Shown piece after piece: positions 7,744-16,910 of a stretch of 64,000 bases of DNA (position 1 is its first letter; each line of letters opens with the position of its first letter). The translations under genes were made by a program, and so were the position numbers. The stretch is from RBG-16-34-14 sp963727535 (GTDB lineage Bacteria; Bacteroidota; Ignavibacteria; Ignavibacteriales; Ignavibacteriaceae). Location of the stretch: assembly GCA_963727535.1 (NCBI GenBank), contig CAVSGR010000001.1:372001-436000 (forward strand), in the 5' to 3' direction. The notes beneath the pieces are model-generated. The model saw only the letters and a program-made list of their open reading frames with translations. It was not told where the DNA came from and made no database searches.

Positions 7744-8850
7744 AAAACCGAAGAGATGATCCTTAACATGGGTCCACAGCACCCTTCTACTCATGGTGTG
7801 CTTAGACTCGAACTTAAGCTTGAGGGCGAAATAATTACAAAGGTAATTCCTCATATCGGTTACTTACACAGATGTTTTGAAAAACATGCAGAAGCAATGA
7901 CATATCCGCAAGTTATTCCCTACACAGATAGAATGGATTATCTTGCATCGATGTATAATGAATTTGGTTATGCAATCGGAGTAGAAAAACTTCTTGGAAT
8001 AGAAATACCGGAAAGAGTCGAATATATAAGAGTAATAATGGGAGAATTTCAGAGAATCGCTTCTCACCTTGTTGCCTTGGGTACTTACGGTGCTGACATT
8101 GGTGCAGTTACTCCCTTTCTTTTCTGCTTCAGAGACAGAGAAAAAATATTAAGTCTTTTTGAAATGACATGCGGAGCGAGACTTCTATACAATTATATCT
8201 GGGTTGGCGGCGTTTCTCACGATCTTCATCCTGATTTTATTCGTCTTGCAAAAGAGTTTGTTGTTTATTTCAGACCAAAAATTAAAGAGCTTAACGATCT
8301 TCTTACAAACAATAAAATTTTTATTGAAAGAACGGCAAACGTTGGAATACTTCCACTTGATACAGCAATCAATTATGGAATTACAGGACCAATGTTAAGA
8401 GCAAGCGGTTTGAAATGGGATTTGAGAAAAGATGATACATACTCAGTCTATAACAAATTTGATTTTGATATTCCTGTCGGGGAAGGCACAGTAGGAACAG
8501 TCGGAGATTCGTGGGACAGGTATTATGTACGTATTCTTGAGATGGAACAAAGCCTGAAAATTCTTGAGCAGGCACTAGATCAGATTCCTGAAGGAGATAT
8601 TGCTTCTGCAATTCCTAAGAGAGTTAAACCACCTGCCGGACAAGTCTACAGCCGTGTTGAAGGTCCCCGTGGTGAATTAGGCTATTTCATTATCAGCGAT
8701 GGAACAGTTAATCCTTCCCGTGTAAAAGTAAGAGGTCCTTCTTTCGTAAACCTTGCAATTATGGATGAGCTTTGCAAAGGACATATGGTTGCAGATATTA
8801 TTGCAATTCTCGGAAGTATCGATATAGTTCTCGGCGAGGTTGATAGATGA
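7681..8850 (+). CDS. nuoD: NADH-quinone oxidoreductase subunit D
   Basis: LNMGPQHPSTHGVLR and LGYLHRCFEKH-like (IGYLHRCFEKH) motifs and VEGPRGELGYFIISDG identify NuoD, the 49-kDa subunit that helps form the quinone site. The start is uncertain. ATG 7681 gives 389 residues, but codons ~5-21 are encoded by the right arm of element A and do not look like NuoD. ATG 7756 (after GAAGAG) gives 364 residues. Family-like sequence (LKTEEMILNMGP) begins just before 7756, which suggests the element replaced the native start region. It overlaps nuoH by 4 bp. Confidence 0.95.
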   Translation: MPQDSVINTNYSRQSTQDLTLKTEEMILNMGPQHPSTHGVLRLELKLEGEIITKVIPHIGYLHRCFEKHAEAMTYPQVIPYTDRMDYLASMYNEFGYAIGVEKLLGIEIPERVEYIRVIMGEFQRIASHLVALGTYGADIGAVTPFLFCFRDREKILSLFEMTCGARLLYNYIWVGGVSHDLHPDFIRLAKEFVVYFRPKIKELNDLLTNNKIFIERTANVGILPLDTAINYGITGPMLRASGLKWDLRKDDTYSVYNKFDFDIPVGEGTVGTVGDSWDRYYVRILEMEQSLKILEQALDQIPEGDIASAIPKRVKPPAGQVYSRVEGPRGELGYFIISDGTVNPSRVKVRGPSFVNLAIMDELCKGHMVADIIAILGSIDIVLGEVDR

Positions 8851-9920
8851 TTTTCGATTATCTTTATAAACTTACGGGAAGTGAAATTTGGGCAGGCGTC
8901 ATTCAAAGCTTCTTCCCTCTTTTCCTTTTCATACTTCCCTTTGCACTTTTTGCAGTTTGGTTGGAAAGAAAAGTTTCTGCGCATATGCAGGACAGACTTG
9001 GACCAATGAGAGTTGGATATCACGGTGCTTTACAGACTATAGCTGATATTCTTAAACTTCTTCAAAAAGAAGATATTATTGCTACCGAGAATGATAAACC
9101 ACTTTTCAATCTTGCCCCGGTAATAGTTTTTGTCGGCAGTTATGCTGTCTTTGCTGCAATTCCTTTTTCAGGTGCTTACATCGGGTCAGAAATAGACCTG
9201 GGATTATTCTTTATTATAGCTGTATCAGGTTTAGTTGTTGCAGGAATTCTTATGGCAGGATGGTCTTCCAACAATAAATATTCTTTGCTCGGTGCAATGA
9301 GATCGGTTGCTCAAATCATCAGTTATGAAATCCCAACTATTATTGTTGTTCTAACTATTGTGATGATTACAGGAACACTTAGTTTATACAAGTTAAGTGA
9401 ATTACAATCCGGTCATTTCTGGAATTGGATGATATTTGGTGGACCAGGTTCTGATTTACACAAATTTTTATTCATCCCGTTTATGTTCATCGGTTTCATA
9501 ATACTTTATATAAGCACTCTTGCAGAAGTAAACCGTACACCATTCGATATTCCGGAAGCAGAATCAGAATTGGTAGCAGGATATCATACAGAATATTCAG
9601 GGATGAAATTCGCTATGTTTTTCCTTGCAGAGTATGCAAATATGTTTGCTGTTTCTGCTATTGTTGCTGCCGTTTTCTTTGGCGGCTACCAATCGCCTTT
9701 CGGTTACCTTGGAAATACTCTTCATCTTCCATGGCTAATTCCAATTGAACAGTTTTTCTGGTTCACAGCCAAAGGTTTGTTTTTTGTTTTTGTACAAATG
9801 TGGTTACGATGGACTTTGCCAAGATTAAGAGTTGATCAATTGATGGCGGTCTGCTGGAAATATCTTATACCAATTTCTTTTGTTAATCTTATAATTGTTG
9901 GATTAATTTCGGTTCTATGA
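8847..9920 (+). CDS. nuoH: NADH-quinone oxidoreductase subunit H
   Basis: About eight membrane helices and the loops WLERKVSAHMQDRLGPMRVG and AEVNRTPFDIPEAESELVAG identify NuoH, the membrane subunit that links the quinone chamber to the proton-pumping arm. Length (357 aa) is standard. Start and stop overlap the neighbours by 4 bp, indicating translational coupling with nuoD and nuoI. Confidence 0.97.
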   Translation: MIFDYLYKLTGSEIWAGVIQSFFPLFLFILPFALFAVWLERKVSAHMQDRLGPMRVGYHGALQTIADILKLLQKEDIIATENDKPLFNLAPVIVFVGSYAVFAAIPFSGAYIGSEIDLGLFFIIAVSGLVVAGILMAGWSSNNKYSLLGAMRSVAQIISYEIPTIIVVLTIVMITGTLSLYKLSELQSGHFWNWMIFGGPGSDLHKFLFIPFMFIGFIILYISTLAEVNRTPFDIPEAESELVAGYHTEYSGMKFAMFFLAEYANMFAVSAIVAAVFFGGYQSPFGYLGNTLHLPWLIPIEQFFWFTAKGLFFVFVQMWLRWTLPRLRVDQLMAVCWKYLIPISFVNLIIVGLISVL

Positions 9921-10513
9921 TGCAATATTTCAGCGATGCAATACAATCTTTAAAGACAGTGTTCATAGGCATGAGAGTTACCTTTAAACATTTGTTTGTC
10001 CCATCTGTTACAATACAGTACCCGGATATAAGACTTGCTTTGCCCGAACGCGAAAGAAACAGGCTTTATGTTAATATGGATGACTGCATCGGCTGTGATC
10101 AATGTGCAAGAGCTTGTCCAGTTAATTGCATTACAATAGAAACAGTAAAAAGTCTTCCTGAAGAAGATCTTGGAAAAACTTCTAACGGAAAAAGGAAAGC
10201 TCTCTGGGTAACACAATTCGATATTGATTTTGCAAAATGCTGCTATTGCCAGTTATGCGTTTTCCCCTGCCCTACAGAGTGTATTTATATGACTGATGTT
10301 TTTGAATTCTCAGAATATGAAAGAAATGATTTGGATTTCAGTTTTGTCACTTTAACTCCTGAAGAGATTACTCAGAAAAAAGAAAACTTTGCTAAGATGG
10401 AAGCAGAAAAAGCTCGCCTGAAGGCGGAGCAGGCAGCTCAAAAAGCTGAAGCCGCGGCTAAAGCTGCTGCTGAGAAAAAATCTGCTGATCAATCCGAAAA
10501 GGAAGAAAAGTAA
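9917..10513 (+). CDS. nuoI: NADH-quinone oxidoreductase subunit I with Ala/Lys/Glu-rich tail
   Basis: Two [4Fe-4S] motifs are visible: CIGCDQCARACPVNCI (residues ~55-70) and CCYCQLCVFPCPTECIY (~109-125). These are clusters N6a and N6b, which wire electrons to NuoB. The last ~45 residues are an extended charged helix rich in Ala, Lys and Glu (EAEKARLKAEQAAQKAEAAA type), beyond the normal ferredoxin domain. In an enzyme lacking NuoEFG such a tail could serve as a docking surface; that is inference. Confidence 0.95.
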   Translation: MMQYFSDAIQSLKTVFIGMRVTFKHLFVPSVTIQYPDIRLALPERERNRLYVNMDDCIGCDQCARACPVNCITIETVKSLPEEDLGKTSNGKRKALWVTQFDIDFAKCCYCQLCVFPCPTECIYMTDVFEFSEYERNDLDFSFVTLTPEEITQKKENFAKMEAEKARLKAEQAAQKAEAAAKAAAEKKSADQSEKEEK

Positions 10514-10514
10514 T

Positions 10515-11003
10515 ATGAGTATTTACGATTTAATGTTTTATCTTTTTGCTGCACTTACACTTGTATCGGCATTCTTTGTAGTTACTCTCAGGAATATAGT
10601 TTATTCGGCTTTCTTTCTTTTGTTCACATTCTTTGGAGTTGTTGGACTTTATGTTCTTCTTGCAGCAGATTTTATTGCAATTGTTCAGCTCGTGGTTTAC
10701 GTGGGAGGAATTTTAATTCTTCTTCTGTTTGGTGTTATGCTCACAAATAAAATTACAAATGTCCGGGTTAAGACCGGAACCTTCCAGCTTCTTCCTTCAA
10801 TTATCGGAGTTGGATTATTTATGGGAATTCTGGTTGAAACAATGATAAATACAAAATGGAAAATTTCTCCGGCAGAAATTCCAACAACAACTGCGTACAG
10901 CATTGGAACTTTACTTCTCCAGGATTATGTAGTTGTCTTTGAACTGCTCGGAATTTTATTGTTGATTGCTTTGATCGGTGCAGCATCTATGGCGAGGAGA
11001 TAA
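10515..11003 (+). CDS. nuoJ: NADH-quinone oxidoreductase subunit J
   Basis: Five membrane helices over 162 residues, with the pi-bulge-region helix AADFIAIVQLVVYVGGILIL typical of NuoJ. The start lies one base after the nuoI stop. The C-terminal LIALIGAASMARR ending is standard for the family. Confidence 0.95.
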   Translation: MSIYDLMFYLFAALTLVSAFFVVTLRNIVYSAFFLLFTFFGVVGLYVLLAADFIAIVQLVVYVGGILILLLFGVMLTNKITNVRVKTGTFQLLPSIIGVGLFMGILVETMINTKWKISPAEIPTTTAYSIGTLLLQDYVVVFELLGILLLIALIGAASMARR

Positions 11004-11004
11004 A

Positions 11005-11316
11005 ATGATAGAAGTTGGTTTAAATCATTTTCTAATAGTAAGTACTGTTTTATTTTCTTTCGGGATATTCGGAATTGTAACGAGAAAAAATGCCGTAATG
11101 GTTTTAATGGGAATCGAACTTATACTCAATGCTGCAAATATTAACTTTGTCGCTTTTGCACGTTATGGAAATTTAGGATACAACGGACAGGTTATGGCAT
11201 TGTTCGTTATAATTCTCGCTGCAGCCGAAGCTGCAATTGCACTTGCCATAGTTTTAAATGTTTATAAAAACTTCTCAAATGTTAATGTTGATGAAATTGA
11301 TAATTTAAAGGAATAG
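11005..11316 (+). CDS. nuoK: NADH-quinone oxidoreductase subunit K
   Basis: The 103-residue protein has three membrane helices with the conserved glutamates in VLMGIELILNAANINFVAF and AAAEAAIALAIVLN. The ATG at 11005 follows a GAGGAGA ribosome-binding site (10994-11000) and the nuoJ stop. A longer GTG start at 10978 would sit inside nuoJ and is not needed. Confidence 0.95.
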   Translation: MIEVGLNHFLIVSTVLFSFGIFGIVTRKNAVMVLMGIELILNAANINFVAFARYGNLGYNGQVMALFVIILAAAEAAIALAIVLNVYKNFSNVNVDEIDNLKE

Positions 11317-11322
11317 GAAACC

Positions 11323-11369
11323 AAATCTCAAAACTCAAATATGAGATTTGAGATTTTAGATTTGAAATA
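11323..11369. repeat. Word-repeat hairpin B (7-nt period) between nuoK and nuoL
   Basis: AAATCTCAAA (11323-11332) pairs exactly with TTTGAGATTT (11347-11356), and an inner CTCA/TGAG stem closes on an AATA loop. The result is a 14-bp stem with one mismatch. The right side continues as 7-nt words GAGATTT, GAGATTT, TAGATTT. It is gene-less and fills the gap between two operon genes. Confidence 0.7.
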
Positions 11370-11373
11370 AAAA

Positions 11374-13479
11374 ATGACAGAATCAGCACTTATACAGTTA
11401 GCAATTGTTCTTCTTTTTCTCCCATTGTTAGGGTTTATCCTTTCAATATTCCTGGGAAAAAAGATCAAGCAAATGTTCTGGGTTGAAAATTTTATAATAT
11501 TCATTGGACTGGTGGGTGCAATTGTTCTTGCATATCATAAACTAAGTTTCTTTGATAAAGGGATAACCGGCGAGTTTACATGGATTAATTTAAAAAATTC
11601 CTCGCTACTTGGTCCATTAAACATCGAACTCGGAGTTTTGATAGATAATATCTCGGTAATAATGCTGGTCACTGTTTATATAATCTCCTTTGTTGTTCAT
11701 GTCTTTTCAATAGATTATATGAAAGGTGATAAAAGGTACAACCGCTACTTTGCTTATCTCGGTATTTTCACTTTTTCGATGAACGGAATTGTTCTTACAC
11801 ACAACTTCCTGATGATGTATATTTTCTGGGAGCTTGTTGGATTATCATCATATTTACTTATAGGATTTTGGTTTGAAAAGAAATCTGCATCAGATGCTGC
11901 AAAAAAAGCTTTTATTGTAAACCGTATCGGCGATATTGGTATGTTGATCGGCATCTTAATGATATTTACTAATTATCACACTTTTACATTCGATAAAATA
12001 TTTTCAGCAATCTCTAACGGACATCTTCCATTCGATAGCGGTTTCTGGCTGACTGTTATGGGCATTCTGTTGTTTTGCGGAGCCGTTGGTAAATCAGCTC
12101 AATTCCCTCTTCATGTCTGGCTTCCCGACGCGATGGAAGGTCCTACTCCTGTTAGTGCATTAATTCATGCAGCAACAATGGTAGCTGCAGGAGTTTATTT
12201 TGTTACGAGAATTTTTCCAATCCTTAGCGGAGATGCTTTATTCGTCATCGCAATAATCGGTGCGCTCTCTGCTTTCATTCCGGCAACAATTGCATTAACC
12301 CAAAATGATATTAAAAAAGTTCTGGCTTATTCAACTATAAGTCAGCTTGGATACATGATAATGGCGCTCGGTGTTGGCGCTTATACTTTTGCATTCTTTC
12401 ACTTAATAACTCATGCTTTTTTCAAAGCTTGTTTGTTTCTTGGTTCCGGTTCGGTAATTCATTCTATGCATCATGAACAGGATATCAGGAACATGGGTGG
12501 ATTAAGAAAGAAAATGCCGCTGACTTATTATACATTTTTAGTTGCTTCGCTTGCACTGTCAGGTATTCCACTTACATCTGGATTTTTAAGTAAAGATGGG
12601 ATACTTGCAGGCAGTTATGCTTTTGCTTCAATTACAGGACATTGGCTTTTCCCTATTGTAGGATTTTTAGTCGCGATACTAACTGCATTTTACATGTTCA
12701 GATTAATAATCCTAACATTTCATGGCAAGCCGAGAGATCAGCACAAATATGAGCATGCAAAAGAATCAAAATTTGCAATGGCAATGCCTCTTGTTGTGCT
12801 TTCTACATTATCGCTTTTTATATGGTTTACACCAAATCCGTTTAACCCTGAAGCAGGATGGGTTTTATCGAGCTGGGTAAAAACTCCTGAACTTTCTGTT
12901 CCTGATGCATCTAGATATTCTTTTATGCAGAAAGGTCCTGTTGCTGAGCCGAGCGGAGAAAAAGTTGAGGTTGTTAGACCCGAAATGATTTACTCATCAA
13001 CTTATACAGAAGCAATGCACCATGCTCACATTCCTGCAATGATTCTCTCTTTAATCATGGCTTTATCGGGAATTGTGTTTGCATTCTTATTCTATCAATA
13101 CAAAAAACTCGATGTTGATAAACTCAAAGAGAAATTCAAACCGCTTTATAATCTTTCATACAATAAATGGTATTTCGATGAGATTTACGAGGCAACATTC
13201 GTTGCGGGAACAATCGGCGTAAGCAGACTCTTAGCCTGGTTCGATAATAAAGTTGTCGATGGAATTGTAAATGGTTCTGCTACAGTTACAAAATGGTTCT
13301 CTAATTTCAGTGGAACTTTTGATAATGTAATAGTTGATGGCATAGTGAATTTTGTCGCTTACTTAAGCGGAATATTAGGATTGTTCTTTAGAAAATTCCA
13401 GACAGGAAAAGTTCAGACATATATTGTTCTCGTAATTTTCTCAATCGTGATTTTATTGTTTTTATTTAAACCATTTTAG
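11374..13479 (+). CDS. nuoL: NADH-quinone oxidoreductase subunit L
   Basis: A 701-residue antiporter-like subunit. FWELVGLSSYLLIGFWF, GKSAQFPLHVWLPDAMEGPT and SALIHAATMVAAGVYF carry the conserved Glu, Lys and His of the proton channel. The C-terminal part contains the long lateral helix region that spans the membrane arm, then a final membrane helix. NuoL is the distal proton pump of complex I. Confidence 0.97.
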   Translation: MTESALIQLAIVLLFLPLLGFILSIFLGKKIKQMFWVENFIIFIGLVGAIVLAYHKLSFFDKGITGEFTWINLKNSSLLGPLNIELGVLIDNISVIMLVTVYIISFVVHVFSIDYMKGDKRYNRYFAYLGIFTFSMNGIVLTHNFLMMYIFWELVGLSSYLLIGFWFEKKSASDAAKKAFIVNRIGDIGMLIGILMIFTNYHTFTFDKIFSAISNGHLPFDSGFWLTVMGILLFCGAVGKSAQFPLHVWLPDAMEGPTPVSALIHAATMVAAGVYFVTRIFPILSGDALFVIAIIGALSAFIPATIALTQNDIKKVLAYSTISQLGYMIMALGVGAYTFAFFHLITHAFFKACLFLGSGSVIHSMHHEQDIRNMGGLRKKMPLTYYTFLVASLALSGIPLTSGFLSKDGILAGSYAFASITGHWLFPIVGFLVAILTAFYMFRLIILTFHGKPRDQHKYEHAKESKFAMAMPLVVLSTLSLFIWFTPNPFNPEAGWVLSSWVKTPELSVPDASRYSFMQKGPVAEPSGEKVEVVRPEMIYSSTYTEAMHHAHIPAMILSLIMALSGIVFAFLFYQYKKLDVDKLKEKFKPLYNLSYNKWYFDEIYEATFVAGTIGVSRLLAWFDNKVVDGIVNGSATVTKWFSNFSGTFDNVIVDGIVNFVAYLSGILGLFFRKFQTGKVQTYIVLVIFSIVILLFLFKPF

Positions 13480-13504
13480 ATTTTGAAATAAACAGGTAAT
13501 TAAA

Positions 13505-15112
13505 ATGTATAGCAGTTTTCCGGTTCTATCACTTATAACTTTCCTACCAATAATAGGAATGGTTGTAGTTTTGGCTCTACCCAAAACGAGAGGCACGTTA
13601 GTTAAAAGCATTACAATTGCTGTAACAGGTCTGCAACTTGTCCTCGCTTTGATAATACTCGGCAGTTACAATTATTCTCTTGGAGGAATTAACGATGCTT
13701 CATCTTTCCAGTTCATGGAAAAGTTCAGGTGGATTAATATTACGGGTTTCTCCTGGATTGGACAAATTAAAATTGATTACTTCCTCGGCATAGATGGTTT
13801 AAGTGTACTGATGGTTCTTCTTACTGCTATTATAACTTTTATCGCTGCTATTTCATCCTGGAATATTAATAAATCCGTCAAAGGGTATTTTGCTCTCTTT
13901 CTTTTACTAGATACAGGAATGATGGGAGTTTTTGTTGCTCTCGATTTCTTCCTCTTTTACATTTTCTGGGAACTCATGCTTCTCCCGATGTATTTCCTTA
14001 TCGGTGTCTGGGGCGGTCCAAGAAAAGAATATGCTGCTATAAAGTTTTTCCTTTACACTTTACTCGGTTCTGTTTTTATTCTTCTTGTAATGATAGGTTT
14101 GTACTTCAGCACTTATGAAACACTTGCCGACGGAACAAAGGTATTTACCTTTAATATGTTAGCAATGATGAATTCTGCAAATTATACAGCAGGCGGAATA
14201 TTATCGCCGTTAAATCCGGATAACCTGAGATTTATTGCTTACATAGCTTTGTTCATCGGGTTTGCAATTAAAATACCGATGTTTCCCTTCCACACGTGGC
14301 TTCCAGACGCACACGTTGAAGCGCCTACACCAATAAGTGTTATTCTTGCGGGCGTACTTTTGAAAATGGGAACTTATGGAATATTAAGATTATCATTTCC
14401 GATATTTCCTGAAATTACCCATCAACTCATCTGGTATATTGCTCTGTTCGGGATGATAAATATTATTTATGGTGCATTGTGTGCAATGGCACAAAAAGAT
14501 TTTAAGAAACTTATAGCTTACTCCTCTGTTTCTCATATGGGTTTTGTAATGCTTGGAATGGCTTCGCTTAATACGTTGGGAATTTCAGGAGCTGTTCTCC
14601 AGATGTTTAACCACGGAACTATCACTGCAATGCTCTTCTTAATTGTTGGAGTTGTTTACGATAGAACTCATACACGTGGACTCGATGATTTCGGTGGACT
14701 CGCTACACAAATGCCGGTCTATACAGGCTTTGCAACGGTTGCTTTCTTTGCAGCAATTGGTCTTCCCGGTTTAAGCGGATTTATTTCTGAATCATTTGTA
14801 TTTCTCGGTGCTTTCGGTTCAGATTTGATAAGAGTAATAACTATTATTTCTACGCTTGGAATTCTTTTGGGCGCCGGTTATATGCTCTGGAGTTTGCAGA
14901 GAGTTTTTCTTGGCAACTTAAAAGAAAAATGGTCAGGGCTTTCTGATCTTAATTTCAGAGAATATGTGATGTTTATTCCATTAACTGCAATAATAATTTT
15001 TGTGGGAGTTTATCCTTCATCAATGCTCGACCTGATGAATTCTTCTGTCAATGCAATGGTTAAGTTTATGGCAGATGCACAAGTGCTTTACGGATCTTTA
15101 GGAGGATTTTAA
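13505..15112 (+). CDS. nuoM: NADH-quinone oxidoreductase subunit M
   Basis: A 535-residue antiporter-like proton-pumping subunit with about 14 membrane helices. The motifs FYIFWELMLLPMYFLIGVWG and KIPMFPFHTWLPDAHVEAPT carry the conserved Glu and Lys. It follows nuoL by 25 bp. A palindrome-rich gap separates it from nuoN. Confidence 0.97.
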   Translation: MYSSFPVLSLITFLPIIGMVVVLALPKTRGTLVKSITIAVTGLQLVLALIILGSYNYSLGGINDASSFQFMEKFRWINITGFSWIGQIKIDYFLGIDGLSVLMVLLTAIITFIAAISSWNINKSVKGYFALFLLLDTGMMGVFVALDFFLFYIFWELMLLPMYFLIGVWGGPRKEYAAIKFFLYTLLGSVFILLVMIGLYFSTYETLADGTKVFTFNMLAMMNSANYTAGGILSPLNPDNLRFIAYIALFIGFAIKIPMFPFHTWLPDAHVEAPTPISVILAGVLLKMGTYGILRLSFPIFPEITHQLIWYIALFGMINIIYGALCAMAQKDFKKLIAYSSVSHMGFVMLGMASLNTLGISGAVLQMFNHGTITAMLFLIVGVVYDRTHTRGLDDFGGLATQMPVYTGFATVAFFAAIGLPGLSGFISESFVFLGAFGSDLIRVITIISTLGILLGAGYMLWSLQRVFLGNLKEKWSGLSDLNFREYVMFIPLTAIIIFVGVYPSSMLDLMNSSVNAMVKFMADAQVLYGSLGGF

Positions 15113-15128
15113 TTGCTGAATTTAATAG

Positions 15129-15252
15129 CCCCGACTTTTAAGTCGGGGAACATAATAACACAACAGACCCGGGTTTTAACCCAAAATGACTTTTTATTTT
15201 TGGCTAAAGCCACAGTCTCGTTCTCTTGCGAACCACGACATAAATGTCGTGG
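15129..15252. repeat. Cluster of four short palindromes between nuoM and nuoN
   Basis: Four GC-rich near-perfect palindromes occur in 124 bp: 15129-15148 (CCCCGACTT arms), 15171-15182 (GGGTT arms), 15201-15212 (TGGCTAAAGCCA) and 15233-15252 (CCACGACAT arms). Each closes on a 2-nt or similarly tiny AT centre. The arrangement resembles REP-type clusters rather than a terminator, as no T-run follows and the operon continues into nuoN. Confidence 0.7.
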
Positions 15253-15280
15253 CTATTTGTAAACAATTTTAGATACCAAA

Positions 15281-16784
15281 GTGAATTTTCAATCTTTAAT
15301 AAATAGTCTTCAATACGTAAAACCGGAAATTGTAATCGCGAGTTGTAATTGTTCTTATTGTTACAACCGATTTAATAATGGGAAAGAACAAATCTCTTCT
15401 TCCCTGGATTTCAATCGCAGGATTAATCGTTGCATCATTTTTTGTAATTGAACAGTTTGGCTTAAAAGCTATCTCATCTTCTACAAATGGTTCTATGGGA
15501 ATGATAACCGCCGATCCATTTGGTGCATTCTTTAAGTTAATAGTAATAGTTGCTTCAATTATAGTTATACTCTTTTCCCTTTCGTCAAATGAAATTAAAC
15601 AATCTTATGACAGGCTGGGCGAATATTATACGCTTATCTTCGGAATGATACTCGGAATGTTCTTTATGATCTCTTCTGCAGATCTTATCCTGATTTATCT
15701 TTCAATGGAACTTTTGTCTTTATCATCTTATGTCCTTGCCGGTTTCACGAAACATTCTTTACGAAACAGTGAAGCCTCACTTAAATATATTATTTACGGC
15801 GGTGCTTCAAGTGGAATAATGCTTTTCGGAATTTCTATTATTTACGGATTGACAGGTACTACAAATCTTTATGCGTTAAATTCATTTTTACAACAGCCAC
15901 AAGTTAGCGGATTTATTTTCTGGTTAGCAGGTATCTTAATTTTTGCCGGAATAGGATTTAAGATTTCTGCAGCACCATTTCATTTCTGGACTCCTGATGT
16001 TTACGAAGGCGCACCTATAACAATTACGGCTTTCTTATCTATTGCAAGTAAAGCAGCAGGTTTTGCATTCTTAATAAGGTTTATTAAAGTAACGTTTATT
16101 CAATCGGTTGATGATTCCGGTTACTGGCATTTGCTGAATGTTATTGACTGGAAAAGTTTGTTGATACTTATTTCGATCGTGACAATGACTCTCGGCAATT
16201 TTACTGCGCTTTGGCAAAGCAATATGAAAAGGCTTCTCGCTTATTCAAGCATTGCGCACGCAGGTTACTTGCTTCTTGGTCTTGCAGTTTTATCCGACCA
16301 GGGACTAACCGCAATACTAATTTACTTTGCTGTTTATGCCTTTATGAATCTCGGAGCTTTCTTCGTTGTTATGATAATCGCCAATAAGATTGGAAGTGAA
16401 GAAATTGATGATTACAAAGGACTCGGTTACTCGATGCCTTTCCTTGGATTTTCTATTGCAGTTTTCCTTATTTCACTTACAGGTATTCCGCCAACAGCAG
16501 GCTTTATAGCAAAACTATATCTCTTTATAGCTTTAGTAGATGCAAAAATGATTGTTGTTGCAGTTATTGCGTTGCTTAATACAGTTGTGTCGCTTTATTA
16601 TTATATAAAAGTGTTAAAGAATTTATATTTAATAAGACCGGAACAAGAAGCACCGGTTGTTCCCATCTCCCCTTCTGCTTTTGCTATGTTGATAGTTTTA
16701 CTTGTTCCTATTTTCCTTTTTGGAATTTACTTCACACCTCTTGTAAACTTTGCTAAAAGCTCAATCGGGTTGATGGGGTTTTAA
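15281..16784 (+). CDS. nuoN: NADH-quinone oxidoreductase subunit N, interrupted by a +1 frameshift near 15341
   Basis: The downstream frame (from ATG 15378) has NuoN motifs such as LIYLSMELLSLSSYVLAGF and ISAAPFHFWTPDVYEGAP but lacks the first membrane helix. That helix is present upstream in another frame: GTG 15281 reads VNFQSLINSLQYVKPEIVIA, then dropping one base at about 15341 continues as VVIVLIVTTDLIMGKNK into the main frame. The repaired protein has about 500 residues, a normal length. Either the assembly carries a one-base insertion, or the gene is truncated and starts at 15378. NuoN is the third proton-pumping subunit, last gene of the operon. Confidence 0.9.
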
Positions 16785-16793
16785 TTTCTCCTC

Positions 16794-16818
16794 GTCATCC
16801 TGAACTTGTTTCAGGATC
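16794..16818. repeat. Hairpin repeat after nuoN, possible terminator
   Basis: ATCCTGAA (16797-16804) is exactly inverted as TTCAGGAT (16810-16817) around a 5-nt loop, preceded by GTC. It is the short relative of the hairpin at 2282. Located 10 bp after the nuoN stop, it may end nuo transcription. Confidence 0.6.
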
Positions 16819-16869
16819 TCTAACTAAAAGCATAATATTCTTCTAATCAGTTGTTATCAATAATTAGTT

Positions 16870-16894
16870 GTCATTCTGAGCGAAGCGAAGAATC
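16870..16894. repeat. GTCATTCTGAGCGAAG-type dispersed repeat
   Basis: The block starting GTCATTCTGAGCGAAGCGAA is nearly the same as the left arm at 2282-2303. ATTCT and AGAAT can pair at its ends. Confidence 0.6.
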
Positions 16895-16910
16895 CCCAAA
16901 ACGAAAAACT

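Noticed and set aside
8682..9023. Leftward open frame of 113 codons across nuoD-nuoH
   Set aside because: It is antisense to two highly conserved genes, and its sequence has no protein-family character.
15338..15345. Programmed frameshift in nuoN
   Set aside because: There is no slippery heptamer or stimulatory structure, and other genes show the same single extra base, so a technical cause is more likely.
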